Counted from the first letter of the stretch, positions 35,479 through 44,888 are shown. The stretch: 64,000 nucleotides of DNA from Rhizobium sp. BK251 (GCF_004345245.1 NZ_SLUQ01000009.1:124001-188000), one strand, 5' to 3'. Notes: generated by a model from the sequence alone, not told the origin. Numbers and translations are program-made.

Positions 35479-37410
35479 CTACGACAGCTGTAGGCGGAAG
35501 CGCGCCGAGAAGCTGCCCTCCCACCACATCGGAAAGTTCGTGCCCCACTTGTTGTTGTGCAGGTTGAAGCGGATGCCGGCTTCGAAGCTCGGCAACGCCC
35601 GACAAAAGGTCATGAAATCCCAGCTCTGTGGCGCAACAAGCGGTGTGTCGAGAGGCTCGATGGTCAGCGATCCGCCGCCGAGATCGCCACGCACCGCAGA
35701 GACGGCCTGAAGCTGAGCGCCGCCGCCCGGGGCAAAATTGCCGGATGGGTGCCATTGCCCCATTTTCCGAAAGCTCCAGTCGGCCGCCTCCGCAGGCGTG
35801 AAGGAAAGGAAGCTTGCTTCCGGCATTCGGTTGGCGGCCTTGCCAAGCAGGGTGAGGCGCAGATCCAGCGATTGTCCGATCGCGGAGAACTGCAGCAGCA
35901 CGCGCTCGGGCGCGCCGAACTTCGTTGCAGCTTCCGAAGGCATGGAGAGCAGCGCGGCTCCGGCGCCCGAACCTGAAAGTGTCGGCGCGAAGGCCTTCGA
36001 AAGCGCTGCCCCCGATCTTCCGAGGCCCGGCTTGTCGTGGTCAAGGATCGCCCACTCCTGCCGATGGGTCAGATAGGTGTCCATGTGCCGGTTCATGTCA
36101 TCGGCGTCGTAGCTCTCATAGCGATAGCCGATGAGCGAGCCATCACGGCCGGAAACGGTCTTGCCCGAGGGTGCGGTAATTGCCGCGACATCGCCAGTCG
36201 CCTCATCGAGGCTGATCGACCAGTCTCCTGTTCTCAGCGTCAGGTCGCGAGCGCGCGGCTCGACAAGTGCGGGTGCGGCGAGATCGTCGAGGGCTGCCTG
36301 GGCGGCAGGGCGGTCCTCCTCGCCGAGCTCTCGAACTGCCCGATCGAGATAGCCGCGCTGTTCTTGCCACGAGGCCTCGGTATAGGCGAAACGGTAGTCG
36401 GCTTTGCGTGCCGCCTCGAAATCCTCGCGTGACCACGCCTTGTCGTCCCGCAGATAGGATTTGATGTCGACGCCGCAGGTGTGCTCGGCAACCATCGCAA
36501 GGCCACGACCGAAGGCAAGCCGCTCCGTCGTGAGCTCCTCGACCGCAAACCGGTCGTAGAGCCGTTGCAAAGCCAGGAAGCGGGCCGTCTTCGTCGGGTC
36601 GCTGGCGCTGCCGTGGATCCAGCTGTCGCCAAGTTCAAGCTCGACCACCGGAAACTGCTTGCGACGATCCCAAAGCAAGGCGCCGTAGTCTTCGAGCGTT
36701 GCCGCGCGGATCACGGCCCCGGGCTCGCGGTGGCGCATCTCGCGATAGGCGTCCGCCGTCTGCGATACGCTCTGCGGGCCGATATTGTCGCTGGTATGGG
36801 CAAAGCTCAGTCCGTCGTCGAAGCCCTCGGGGAAATAGGTTTCGCCGTAGGAGCGCTGGTACATGACGACGACTTCGTCTCCGCCCGGCGCTCGCCAGCG
36901 GAAGACATCCGGCACTTGCGGCGGCGGCGAGGCCGTGTTGACGCCAAGATGCAGGAAGCGGATGCCGGCTTCCGCCAGCAGCGGCACCATGCCGAGCGTG
37001 TGGCCCGGCACATCGGTCATCTTGGCCGCGGTCGTCCTTTTGCCGAACCGCCGGTCGAGCTCCTGCGAATAGGAGAGCCCGGCGCGAAACAGATCGGGAG
37101 ACATCAATTCCGTATGCGTGGTGAAGGGCAGCCCATGCCAGCGGATGAGCCCGCGCTCGATCGCCTGCTCCAGCTTGGCGACTTCCTGCGGTGTGCGCGA
37201 GTTCAGGTGATCCCAGATCAGCCAGGCGCCCGTGGTCCAGATGAATTTTGGCTCCTCCGGGTTCTCGGCGTAGAAATGCGCCCCTGTCTCGATCGCCTGG
37301 GGAATGAAGCGCTCGTGATATTGCCGCCGGACCTTCTCGGCGTGGTCGGTGAAACCGATGTCGAGATGGGTCTTGAAGATGAGGTGGACGCGTTTTTCGG
37401 TCATTTTCAT
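35479..37410 (-). CDS. DUF5054 / GH38-like glycoside hydrolase family protein
   Basis: A 643-aa cytoplasmic protein without a signal peptide. The start KRVHLIFKTHLDIGFTDHA resembles the H-x-D metal-binding beginning of family 38 alpha-mannosidase catalytic domains, and the family name DUF5054 fits. A mid-domain stretch TDVPGHTLGMVPLLAEAGI may hold the catalytic Asp. The C-terminal half is beta-rich, like the GH38 sugar-binding region. Activity is inferred only: removal of a hexosyl or mannosyl unit from an imported glycoside. It follows the LacI regulator gene in the same direction and faces ABC system B, so it probably belongs to the same regulon. Confidence 0.75.
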   Translation of the reverse strand: MKMTEKRVHLIFKTHLDIGFTDHAEKVRRQYHERFIPQAIETGAHFYAENPEEPKFIWTTGAWLIWDHLNSRTPQEVAKLEQAIERGLIRWHGLPFTTHTELMSPDLFRAGLSYSQELDRRFGKRTTAAKMTDVPGHTLGMVPLLAEAGIRFLHLGVNTASPPPQVPDVFRWRAPGGDEVVVMYQRSYGETYFPEGFDDGLSFAHTSDNIGPQSVSQTADAYREMRHREPGAVIRAATLEDYGALLWDRRKQFPVVELELGDSWIHGSASDPTKTARFLALQRLYDRFAVEELTTERLAFGRGLAMVAEHTCGVDIKSYLRDDKAWSREDFEAARKADYRFAYTEASWQEQRGYLDRAVRELGEEDRPAAQAALDDLAAPALVEPRARDLTLRTGDWSISLDEATGDVAAITAPSGKTVSGRDGSLIGYRYESYDADDMNRHMDTYLTHRQEWAILDHDKPGLGRSGAALSKAFAPTLSGSGAGAALLSMPSEAATKFGAPERVLLQFSAIGQSLDLRLTLLGKAANRMPEASFLSFTPAEAADWSFRKMGQWHPSGNFAPGGGAQLQAVSAVRGDLGGGSLTIEPLDTPLVAPQSWDFMTFCRALPSFEAGIRFNLHNNKWGTNFPMWWEGSFSARFRLQLS

Positions 37411-37415
37411 TCCAT

Positions 37416-38429
37416 TCAGCCGACGGTACCGCGCACGACGAGCCGGGTGCTCAGCGTTTCCGTGAGCGGGGCCGCATCGGGCGTCTTGAGGCGCATGAGG
37501 ATCAGCCGGACGAGCGCCCTGACGCGCTCTTCGAGATCGATCCGGACGGTGGTCAGGTTGTAGCTCTTCCAGTGCGATTGCGGGATGTCGTCGAAGCCGA
37601 CGACCTTGACGTCGCCGGGCACCGAGAGGCCAAGCTCGTGGCGCAGCGCATCGATCGCGCCGAAGGCGCCGACGTCGTTGGAGGCGAAGACGGCATCCGC
37701 GCCTTCGCCGATGCGGAAGAGATCGAGCGTGGCGCGATAGGCCGTGTCGTAGGTGTAGTCGCCCGCCACGATGACCGGCGGCTCCATGCCGCGCTCGGCC
37801 ATTGCCTTCGTGATCATGCGCTGGCGTTCGGTGTTTGCAAGCGACTGCGTCTTGCCGGCGAGATAGGCAATGCGCCGCACTCCGTAGCCCTGCAGCAACG
37901 CGACCGCCTGCCCGATGCCGTCGCTCTGGCGAACGAGCAGCCGGTCATAGAGACTGGCCGATGGCTTGCCTGCGAACTGTTCTGCATCGTCATAGATCAC
38001 ATAGATCGGTACGGCGTGGTCGAGGAAACCGCTCAGCACGTCCGGCTCGATATTTTCCGTAAAGGCAATGACTGAATCCGGGTTGAAGCCGCGCATATAG
38101 GTCAGCAGCGTCGGGTCCATGCTGAAATCGGCCTTCGCCTTGAAAAGCAGGGTCGCGAAGCCCTCCGCCTGCAGCGCCGTCGTCAGTGCGTCGATCTCTG
38201 CGCTCTCCCACGGACTGCAGACATCCGGCACGATCATGCCGACGAGGTGCGTGCGCCGTGTCACGAGCGAGCGGGCAGCCATGTCGGGCGTGTAGTTCAG
38301 TTCGCGGGCGATCTGAAGGATGCGGTCGCGCTTTTCCTGCTTGAGCGACGCATTCGGATTGAAGGCACGCGAAACGGCGACGCGCGAGACATTGGCCTCG
38401 CGGGCCACCTGGTCGGCGGTCGCGCGCAT
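37416..38429 (-). CDS. LacI family transcriptional regulator
   Basis: A 337-aa repressor-type regulator. The N-terminal HTH is ATADQVAREANVSRVAVSRA followed by the hinge-proximal LQIARELNYTPDMAAR, then a periplasmic-binding-protein-like effector domain. ATG 38429 is chosen because AAGAGGACA lies directly upstream; ATGs at 38456 and 38489 are possible, but the last falls inside the first operator copy. It is divergent from system B, with two copies of a LacI-type palindrome between them. The likely inducer is the system B ligand or its breakdown product (inference). The DUF5054 gene follows 5 bases downstream. Confidence 0.9.
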   Translation of the reverse strand: MRATADQVAREANVSRVAVSRAFNPNASLKQEKRDRILQIARELNYTPDMAARSLVTRRTHLVGMIVPDVCSPWESAEIDALTTALQAEGFATLLFKAKADFSMDPTLLTYMRGFNPDSVIAFTENIEPDVLSGFLDHAVPIYVIYDDAEQFAGKPSASLYDRLLVRQSDGIGQAVALLQGYGVRRIAYLAGKTQSLANTERQRMITKAMAERGMEPPVIVAGDYTYDTAYRATLDLFRIGEGADAVFASNDVGAFGAIDALRHELGLSVPGDVKVVGFDDIPQSHWKSYNLTTVRIDLEERVRALVRLILMRLKTPDAAPLTETLSTRLVVRGTVG

Positions 38430-38472
38430 TGTCCTCTTTTCGCTTCGTTCGCTCATGGGAAACAGTGCCAGA

Positions 38473-38491
38473 AATGAAAACGTGTTCATTC
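38473..38491. promoter_or_regulatory. Putative LacI-family operator 1
   Basis: AATGAAAACGTGTTCATTC is an imperfect palindrome centred on CG, typical of LacI-family sites. It lies 44 bases upstream of the chosen lacI start on the - strand, so it could mediate autoregulation. It is identical to operator 2 at 18 of 19 bases. Confidence 0.75.
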
Positions 38492-38611
38492 AAGGTGCAC
38501 TTGCTCGCTGCGTTTCGTCAAGAAGGGGCGCTAAAAAACTCCAAAAATTGTGCAACTGCTGCCATAGACGCTCTTTTCTTCATCATCAGCTGCTGTCGCT
38601 CGCGATCCGTG

Positions 38612-38640
38612 TTGACAAAAATGAAAGCGTGTTCATTCTT
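38612..38640 (+). promoter_or_regulatory. Promoter of ABC system B with embedded LacI-family operator 2
   Basis: A perfect TTGACA -35 box (38612-38617) is followed at 17-base spacing by ATTCTT, a moderate -10. The operator AATGAAAGCGTGTTCATTC (38620-38638) fills the spacer and reaches into the -10, the classic position for repression. The leader to the binding-protein ATG is about 90 bases. Confidence 0.75.
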
Positions 38641-38739
38641 ATTCGCGGATGAGGTGAGGTTGGGCCGGAGGAGGCCGTGATGCACCGAAACCGAAAACGG
38701 TCCGTGTGAGATCCGGGCCAATCCTTGGGAGGAGCTTCA

Positions 38740-40101
38740 ATGCGCAAGAGCATTCAGTCTTTATTGCTGGGCGTTTCGGCGGTGATCGCACTGTCGGCCC
38801 CGGTATCGGCCACCGAACTCAACATCACCTGCCGCTGCGTCATCGGCGGCGTGAATAGCGGCATGGCCGAGTGGATTCAGAACAAGATCATTCCGGCCTT
38901 CACCGAGAAGATGAAGACGGAAGGCAAGGATGTGACCGTCACCCTCAACCAGTTCGGCGGCGAGGACGAGCAGCTGACCCAGCAGCTCGCACTCGATTTC
39001 TCGACTGGCGCCGGCCCTGACGTTTCCGGCTTCGACGGCTTCCTCATTCCGAGCTTCGTGCAGGGCGGCCTGCTGAAGCCGCTCGACGAGGTTGCGGGGA
39101 CCGAGGTCGACAGCTGGGAAGGCTGGGGCCACATCGCCGACGGCACCAAGGCGCTGATGAGCTACCAGGGCAAGCCCTATGGCATCGCGCTCGGCACCGA
39201 CGCGCGCATGATCTTCGTCCGGAAGGACCTCTTCCAGAAGGCGGGCATCGACGCGGATGGCTGGCAGCCGAAATCCTGGGACGAACTGCTGGAGGCCGCG
39301 CGCAAGCTCAAGGCCGCCGATCCGGAATCCTTCCCGCTGCAACTGAATGCCGGCGTCTCCATGGGCGAGGCGACGACCATGCAGGGCTATTGGATGGCGC
39401 TTCTCGGCACCGGCGAGCAGGTCACCGACGAGAACGGCAAATACATCGTCGCGAGCCCCGGTATCCTCAACACGCTGAAGCTCTACAAGACCATCTATGT
39501 TGACGATAAGCTCGGCGACCAGCGCGCGCAGCTGCTGGCCGACGGGCGCAATCGCACCTTCACGAACTTCCGGGACGGCAAGACGGCGATGCTCGTCGAG
39601 GGCGACTGGTTCTACCGCTCGGTGACTGCCGAAGGTTCGGAATTCGCTGTTGCCGATCGCAACAATGTCATGACCTGGAAGAAGATGCCGGCCGAAGCGC
39701 CGGGCAAGGGCCTGCGCGGCCAGGATTTCGTGACGATCTCGGGCGGCACCGGTTTCGTCATCAATCCGCACACGGATGCGCCGAAGGAATCCTGGGAACT
39801 GCTCTCCTTCATGAACAGCCAGGAGCAACTGACCGCATTCCAGGAAATCCAGCCGGCCATTCGCATCCGCGATGACGTCGCGATCCCCAATGCACCATTC
39901 CTGACCGAGACCTCGAAGACGCTGCTGCCGCTCACGACGGCACGTCCGAACGACGCCAACTACAATAAGGTCTCGGCCGAAATCCAGCGCATGACGGAAA
40001 GCGTCGTGTCAGGGGAAATGTCTCCCGAGGATGCCATGGCCCAGTACAAGGCCTCCGTCATCGGAATCGTCGGCGAGGAAAATACCGTAAGCCGTCTCTG
40101 A
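38740..40101 (+). CDS. Extracellular solute-binding protein, ABC system B
   Basis: A 453-aa periplasmic sugar-type binding protein (SBP_bac_1). A Sec signal peptide is evident: MRKS, then a hydrophobic LLLGVSAVIALSAP and cleavage near VSA-TE. The mature N-terminus begins LNITCRCVIGG, with two Cys residues two apart. The ATG at 38740 has GGGAGGAG upstream. It is the first gene of the LacI-controlled operon. A strong hairpin follows directly, then two permeases, an ATPase and a metallohydrolase. The ligand is unknown; the GH38-like neighbour suggests a glycoside. Confidence 0.92.
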   Translation: MRKSIQSLLLGVSAVIALSAPVSATELNITCRCVIGGVNSGMAEWIQNKIIPAFTEKMKTEGKDVTVTLNQFGGEDEQLTQQLALDFSTGAGPDVSGFDGFLIPSFVQGGLLKPLDEVAGTEVDSWEGWGHIADGTKALMSYQGKPYGIALGTDARMIFVRKDLFQKAGIDADGWQPKSWDELLEAARKLKAADPESFPLQLNAGVSMGEATTMQGYWMALLGTGEQVTDENGKYIVASPGILNTLKLYKTIYVDDKLGDQRAQLLADGRNRTFTNFRDGKTAMLVEGDWFYRSVTAEGSEFAVADRNNVMTWKKMPAEAPGKGLRGQDFVTISGGTGFVINPHTDAPKESWELLSFMNSQEQLTAFQEIQPAIRIRDDVAIPNAPFLTETSKTLLPLTTARPNDANYNKVSAEIQRMTESVVSGEMSPEDAMAQYKASVIGIVGEENTVSRL

Positions 40102-40111
40102 TCCAATCAGG

Positions 40112-40142
40112 ATACCGCCCGGCGTTTTTCGCCGGGCGGTAT
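40112..40142 (+). terminator. Intercistronic hairpin after the system B binding-protein gene
   Basis: ATACCGCCCGGCG and CGCCGGGCGGTAT form a perfect 13-bp stem with a TTTTT loop, 10 bases after the binding-protein stop and 38 bases before the permease start. No U-tract follows the stem. It likely protects the upstream mRNA or partially terminates, raising binding protein over membrane components. Confidence 0.65.
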
Positions 40143-40179
40143 GCCCCAGGTTGGTTCATACGGTCCGAGGCAGTCACGC

Positions 40180-41088
40180 ATGAAGAAGTTTTCTCTGCTT
40201 TCCACGCGCGCGGGTGCGCTTTTCCTGGCGCCCGCCGCGGCGCTGGTCAGCGTCTTCGTCATCATCCCGTTCTTCTGGGTGATCTTCGTCTCCTTCACCA
40301 ACCGCACGCTTCTGGGGCGCACCGCACTCGATCCTGATTTCGTCGGGCTGCAGAACTATTTTGCGCTGTTCAATCCCGCGACCTTCTTCACGCGCGGCCA
40401 ATTCGGCTTTTCGCTGATCCTCACCTTGCAGTTCGTGCTGCTTTCAGCGCTTGTCGGCCAGGCGCTGCTCGGCCTGCTGCTTGCCTGGCTCAGCCAGTCC
40501 GTTTCGCCAGCACTCAAGTCCTTCCTGCAGACGGCTGTCATCGCGGCCTGGATCCTGCCGGAAGTGGTGATCGGCTTCGCCTGGTTCGCCTTCCTCGATT
40601 ATGACAACGGCACGCTGAACATGATCATGCGCGGGCTCGGCCTGCCGCCCGGCGACTGGCTGCTGCAGCAGCCCTTCTGGGTCATCGTCTTCTTCAACAC
40701 CTGGCGTGGCGCGGCCTTTTCGATGATGCTTTTCAACTCGGCCTTCCAGTCGATCCCGCCGAGCTATTTTCAAGCGGCAGACGTGGCAGGCGCCACTTCA
40801 TGGCAGAAATTCCGTGACATCGCCCTGCCCCTCATCCGCGGCCATGTCGTGACCGACTTGATCCTCATCACCATGTGGACATTCAATGTCTTCACACCTT
40901 TCCTGCTGACGAACGGCGGACCTTCCTACCGGACCGAACTGCTCTCCATCTACACCTACCGCATCGCGTTCAAGGATTTCGAGTTCGGCAAGGGGGCGGC
41001 CGTCGGCGTGGTCATCATGCTCATCAACCTGGCCTTCGCGCTCGTCTATCTGCGGATGGCCCGCAAGAGCCACAAGGAAGTCGAGTGA
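40180..41088 (+). CDS. Sugar ABC transporter permease, system B (MalF-type)
   Basis: A 302-aa inner-membrane permease with six predicted helices (first: LFLAPAAALVSVFVIIPFF) and the EAA-like loop QAADVAGATSWQKFRDIALPL. The ATG at 40180 with GAGG nine bases upstream is preferred; an earlier in-frame ATG at 40141 overlaps the hairpin and adds 13 residues. Its stop overlaps the next permease start (TGATG). It forms a heterodimer with the 41088-41918 protein. Confidence 0.92.
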   Translation: MKKFSLLSTRAGALFLAPAAALVSVFVIIPFFWVIFVSFTNRTLLGRTALDPDFVGLQNYFALFNPATFFTRGQFGFSLILTLQFVLLSALVGQALLGLLLAWLSQSVSPALKSFLQTAVIAAWILPEVVIGFAWFAFLDYDNGTLNMIMRGLGLPPGDWLLQQPFWVIVFFNTWRGAAFSMMLFNSAFQSIPPSYFQAADVAGATSWQKFRDIALPLIRGHVVTDLILITMWTFNVFTPFLLTNGGPSYRTELLSIYTYRIAFKDFEFGKGAAVGVVIMLINLAFALVYLRMARKSHKEVE

Positions 41089-41918
41089 TGCAGATCTCCC
41101 GCAGCATCTACGTCCGCCGCCTCGGCTTTTCCGCGGTCGCGGCCCTGTTGGGAGCGATCTTCGCCCTGCCGCTGATCTGGTTCGTCTTCGCGCCGTTCAA
41201 TGCGCGCGCGGAGCTGGGACTTGCACTTCCCGAGCCGTTCACGCTCTCGAATTTTGCGACCGTCTTCCAGAACACCTTTGCGATGCGGGCGCTGCTGAAC
41301 AGCCTCATCCAGGCCTTCGGCGGCGTGATACTGGTGGGGGCCGCGGCCACGCTTGCGGCCTATGCGCTGTCGCGATCCTCGGTCCCCGGCAAGGGTGCAG
41401 TCACCTATGTCCTGCTTCTCTTCTCGTCGGTCGTATCGGGCTCGGCGGCCATGGTACCGATCTTCCTGATCGTCTCGGCCGCGGGGCTCATCGACACCCA
41501 TCTTGCGGTCATTCTCGTCTTTGCCGGAGGGCTGCTGCCGACGGCAATGTTCATCCTGCGCGACTTCATCGATGCCATTCCGCGCTCCTACGAGGAGAGC
41601 GCCATGGTCGCCGGTGCCTCGCCCCTCCAGGCCTTCTTCGACGTCGCACTGCCCGTCATCCGTCCGGGCATCGTCGTGGTCGTCGTGTGGGCTTTCGTCA
41701 ACATCTGGGGAAGCTTCCTCATTCCCTTCATCCTGCTGCGCAGCGACAGCCTGATGCCAGCTTCGGTCGCGATCTATTCCTTCTATTCGGAAGCGGGCAC
41801 GCCGATCGTCACGCTGCTCGCCGCCTATTCCCTCATCTATTCCTTGCCCGTCATCGCGCTCTACCTCTTCGTGAACTGGAAATTCGGCTTCCGGTTCTTC
41901 GGCGGCATCAAGTCATAA
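41088..41918 (+). CDS. Carbohydrate ABC transporter permease, system B (MalG-type)
   Basis: A 276-aa inner-membrane permease with six predicted helices and the EAA motif EESAMVAGASPLQAFFDVALP. The start is set by the TGATG overlap with the upstream permease; the frame is open further upstream, but that part is a shadow of the preceding gene. The C-terminus NWKFGFRFFGGIKS is typical of the MalG group, where it contacts the ATPase. Confidence 0.92.
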   Translation: MQISRSIYVRRLGFSAVAALLGAIFALPLIWFVFAPFNARAELGLALPEPFTLSNFATVFQNTFAMRALLNSLIQAFGGVILVGAAATLAAYALSRSSVPGKGAVTYVLLLFSSVVSGSAAMVPIFLIVSAAGLIDTHLAVILVFAGGLLPTAMFILRDFIDAIPRSYEESAMVAGASPLQAFFDVALPVIRPGIVVVVVWAFVNIWGSFLIPFILLRSDSLMPASVAIYSFYSEAGTPIVTLLAAYSLIYSLPVIALYLFVNWKFGFRFFGGIKS

Positions 41919-41934
41919 TCGGAAAGCAAGTTTC

Positions 41935-43035
41935 ATGGCCTCTGTCGAATTCCAGAACGTTTCCAAAAGCTTCGGCGCGTTCAACGCCGTGCCGGATATG
42001 AGCTTTTCGATTGCCGACGGCGAGTTCGTCTGCCTGCTTGGACCGTCGGGATGCGGCAAGACCACGAGCCTGCGCATGATCGCTGGCCTCGAGACGCCGA
42101 CCGCCGGCAAGGTGCTGATCGGTGGAAGGGACGTGACCTACCTGCATCCCAAGGACCGCCAGATCTCCATGGTGTTTCAGGACTACGCGCTCTACCCGCA
42201 CATGAATCTCGCCGACAATATCGCCTATCCGCTGAAGGTGCGTGGAGAGGCCGAGGCGAAGCGCCATGCCCGTGCCAAGGAGGTGGCCGACGTCCTCAAG
42301 ATCGGGGACCTCCTGAAGCGCCTGCCGAGCCAGATTTCCGGCGGCCAGCAGCAGCGCACCTCGCTTGCCCGCGCGCTTGTCTATCCGAGCCAGGTCTATC
42401 TCTTCGACGAGCCGCTTTCCAATCTCGATGCGAAACTGCGCCTGGAGGCGCGCGGCTTCTTGAACCATCTCCAGCGCGACATGGGGATGACCGCGGTCTA
42501 TGTCACCCACGACCAGGCCGAAGCCATGGCGCTTGCCACCCGCATCGCCGTGATGGACAAGGGCCATATCGTCCAGTTCGCGCCGCCGATCGAGATCTAC
42601 CGCCGTCCTGCCACGACCTTCGTCGCCAATTTCGTCGGCAATCCGCCGATGAACCTCGTGGTGGTCGACGCCATGGTCGACGGCGGCCAGTTGCGGCTGC
42701 GCGCGGATGGCCTGACGTTGGCGGGCCTGCCCGTTTCGGATGCCATCGCAAAGGCTGCAGCGGCTGGGCGCTTGACCCTCGGCGTCCGTCCCGAGCATCT
42801 GCGCATCGCCCGCGAAGGCGACGAAAACGTCATCGCCGGCGAGCTCTTCGCAAACGAGAACATGGGACCGGAAAGCCTCGTGACCATGGAGCGGGCGGAC
42901 GCAACACGCGTTACGGCACGCATCTTCACCGATGACGAGATCAAGGTCGGAAAGACCGTCAAACTTTCCTTCGAAGCCGCGCATATCACGCTGTTCGATA
43001 GCGCCGGTGCGCGCATTCCGGTGAGCGGCGAGTAA
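41935..43035 (+). CDS. ABC transporter ATP-binding protein, system B (UgpC/MalK-type)
   Basis: A 366-aa ATPase with Walker A GPSGCGKTT, Q-loop VFQDYALYPHM, signature ISGGQQQR, Walker B VYLFDEPLSNLDAK and switch His in VTHDQAEAMA. The C-terminal OB-fold domain contains GVRPEHLRIA. It energises the system B permeases. The signature ISGGQQQR differs slightly from the LSGGQRQR of systems A and C, so the three ATPases are separate lineages rather than recent copies. Confidence 0.93.
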   Translation: MASVEFQNVSKSFGAFNAVPDMSFSIADGEFVCLLGPSGCGKTTSLRMIAGLETPTAGKVLIGGRDVTYLHPKDRQISMVFQDYALYPHMNLADNIAYPLKVRGEAEAKRHARAKEVADVLKIGDLLKRLPSQISGGQQQRTSLARALVYPSQVYLFDEPLSNLDAKLRLEARGFLNHLQRDMGMTAVYVTHDQAEAMALATRIAVMDKGHIVQFAPPIEIYRRPATTFVANFVGNPPMNLVVVDAMVDGGQLRLRADGLTLAGLPVSDAIAKAAAAGRLTLGVRPEHLRIAREGDENVIAGELFANENMGPESLVTMERADATRVTARIFTDDEIKVGKTVKLSFEAAHITLFDSAGARIPVSGE

Positions 43036-43050
43036 GCGCAGGCAGGGCAT

Positions 43051-44451
43051 ATGAGCGAGATAACCATCCACGTCACCCCTGCCGACCAGGCATCAAACCC
43101 CTACTTCTACGTGCCCTTCGACATTCCGGACGGTACGACGCGCATCGATGTGACGATGCGCTATCCGAAGGCTGAGGATTGCATTATCGATCTCGGCCTG
43201 CTCGATCCGCGCGCGACGGATTATCCGTCTGCCTCGGGCTTTCGCGGATGGAGCGGCGGGGCGCGGGATCGTTTCTTCGTTGCGACCGATGACGCAACGC
43301 CGGGCTATGTGCATGGCGAGATGCCGGTCGGGACCTGGAAGATCATACTCGGCCTCTACAAGGTGCCGGCTGATGGCGCCGATGTGGAACTCAGTATCAT
43401 CCATGACAGCGCGCCGCGAACGCTCAATCCGCCTCCGGCCCGAACTTTCCCGGTTCGCAAGGGGGCCGGCTGGTATCGCGGCGACCTGCATTGCCATACC
43501 TTCCACTCCGACGCGGCCGGTTCGCCGGAGCTGTTGCACCAGGCCGCCAAGCAGGCAGAAATCGATTTTCTCGCGATCGCCGACCACAACACGATCACCC
43601 AGCGCCGCTACTTCCACCCGAATTCCTCGCCGGAACTCGTCTTCGTCCGTGCCATGGAAGTGACGACTGCCACCGGCCACGCCAATGTCTACGGCGTCGA
43701 CGACTGGATCGATTTCCGCATGACGAAACCGGAGCATGCCCACACGCTGTCGCGAATGGTGCATGAGTACGGGGGCCTCCTCTCGATCAATCACGACAAG
43801 CCGACGATCCCCTGGGACTACGAACTGCCCCGGATCGACTGCATGGAGGTGTGGCAATCGAGCTGGATGGCCTGGAACTGGGTGGCGCTCGAGCGCTACC
43901 AGCAGCGCCTGGCGAGCGGCTTGAAAATCTCCGCCATCGGCGGCAGCGACTTCCACCAGCCTACAAGGCTGATGCCGGAGGGGCCGCTGGTCCTTGCTCG
44001 CCCGACGACGGTGCTCTGGCTCGAGGAGCTTTCCGAGGACGCCGTCCTTGCTGGCATGAAGGCCGGGCACGGCTATGTGACCGAAAGCCCGACGGGTCCG
44101 CATCTGGCTCTGACAGTCAATGGTCGTCCGATGGGCTCGACGGTTTCCGGCGCGGTGGAGGCCAGTGTCGAAACACGCGGCGCCGCCGGAGACCGGCTTG
44201 TCTGGCTCGATGCGACTGGCGTGCTGGCCGAGGAGGTGATCACGGCGGATGCATGGTCGGGGACCTTCCGCGGCCGGCCAAAGACTTTCTTGCGGACAGA
44301 GATCGTCGCCGATGCAAGCCGAGCACGCATCATTGCCGAGTTCACGGCCGCCTTCCCCACAGGTACTCTTCCCTGGCAGCTGCGCGGCGCCGACATCGAA
44401 GGCCAGCCGCTGCTGCGTGCCCTGAGCAACCCGGTCTATGTCTCGGATTGA
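43051..44451 (+). CDS. CehA/McbA-type PHP-domain metallohydrolase
   Basis: A 466-aa predicted phosphoesterase or amidohydrolase. A beta-rich N-terminal domain (1-135) precedes a PHP domain with the metal ligands in order: GDLHCHT (His147, His149), IADHNT (Asp178, His179), Glu203, NHDK (His248) and GGSDFH (Asp300, His302). A beta-sandwich tail follows. The family includes carbaryl hydrolase CehA and McbA, although most members act on unknown esters or phosphodiesters. No signal peptide is seen, so it is likely cytoplasmic. As last gene of the system B operon, it probably cleaves the imported compound. Confidence 0.82.
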   Translation: MSEITIHVTPADQASNPYFYVPFDIPDGTTRIDVTMRYPKAEDCIIDLGLLDPRATDYPSASGFRGWSGGARDRFFVATDDATPGYVHGEMPVGTWKIILGLYKVPADGADVELSIIHDSAPRTLNPPPARTFPVRKGAGWYRGDLHCHTFHSDAAGSPELLHQAAKQAEIDFLAIADHNTITQRRYFHPNSSPELVFVRAMEVTTATGHANVYGVDDWIDFRMTKPEHAHTLSRMVHEYGGLLSINHDKPTIPWDYELPRIDCMEVWQSSWMAWNWVALERYQQRLASGLKISAIGGSDFHQPTRLMPEGPLVLARPTTVLWLEELSEDAVLAGMKAGHGYVTESPTGPHLALTVNGRPMGSTVSGAVEASVETRGAAGDRLVWLDATGVLAEEVITADAWSGTFRGRPKTFLRTEIVADASRARIIAEFTAAFPTGTLPWQLRGADIEGQPLLRALSNPVYVSD

Positions 44452-44537
44452 GAGGCCTGCCCACATGCGGGCATCGTTGCCTCTCGATCTGCCTCTCCGG
44501 ATCGGTTAGCATCAGGGCAAAGCCGAAAGGAAGCAGC

Positions 44538-44888
44538 ATGAGCGTCTCGCCGCCCAGATCCCTGCGACAGCCGCATTCCGTGGAAGGCGGGCTCAATGTG
44601 CTCGAGTATGAGCTGCTGTCGGAACGGGCCAGTTCCCTTGGGCGCCACGGCTTGAAGGTCGAGGACAAGCTTGCGAGGCTCAAGGCCTGGAACCCGGACC
44701 GGCAGGATGCCGCCGAGCGCGAAGAGCTGGTGCAGGACGCTTCGGATGCCGTTTGGGCATTTTTCATTCAGCGCGAAGTCTGTGGCTTTCGAAACAATCG
44801 CGACGTCATCCAGCGGTATGGTATTCCGGGCGAGGTGATCGCCCGACTCGGTGCGGTCAGGAAACCGCCGTCGTCCTCGAGAGGATGA
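44538..44888 (+). CDS. DUF6665 family protein
   Basis: A 116-aa soluble, mostly helical protein of unknown function. The central NVLEYELLSERASSLGRHG and WAFFIQREVCGFRNN segments match what I recall of the DUF6665 family; the assignment is from memory. The start at 44538 follows AAAGGAAGCAGC and yields a compact protein; the open frame upstream is a shadow of the metallohydrolase. The gene stands alone between system B and the DUF3307 gene, with no context clue to function. Confidence 0.7.
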   Translation: MSVSPPRSLRQPHSVEGGLNVLEYELLSERASSLGRHGLKVEDKLARLKAWNPDRQDAAEREELVQDASDAVWAFFIQREVCGFRNNRDVIQRYGIPGEVIARLGAVRKPPSSSRG

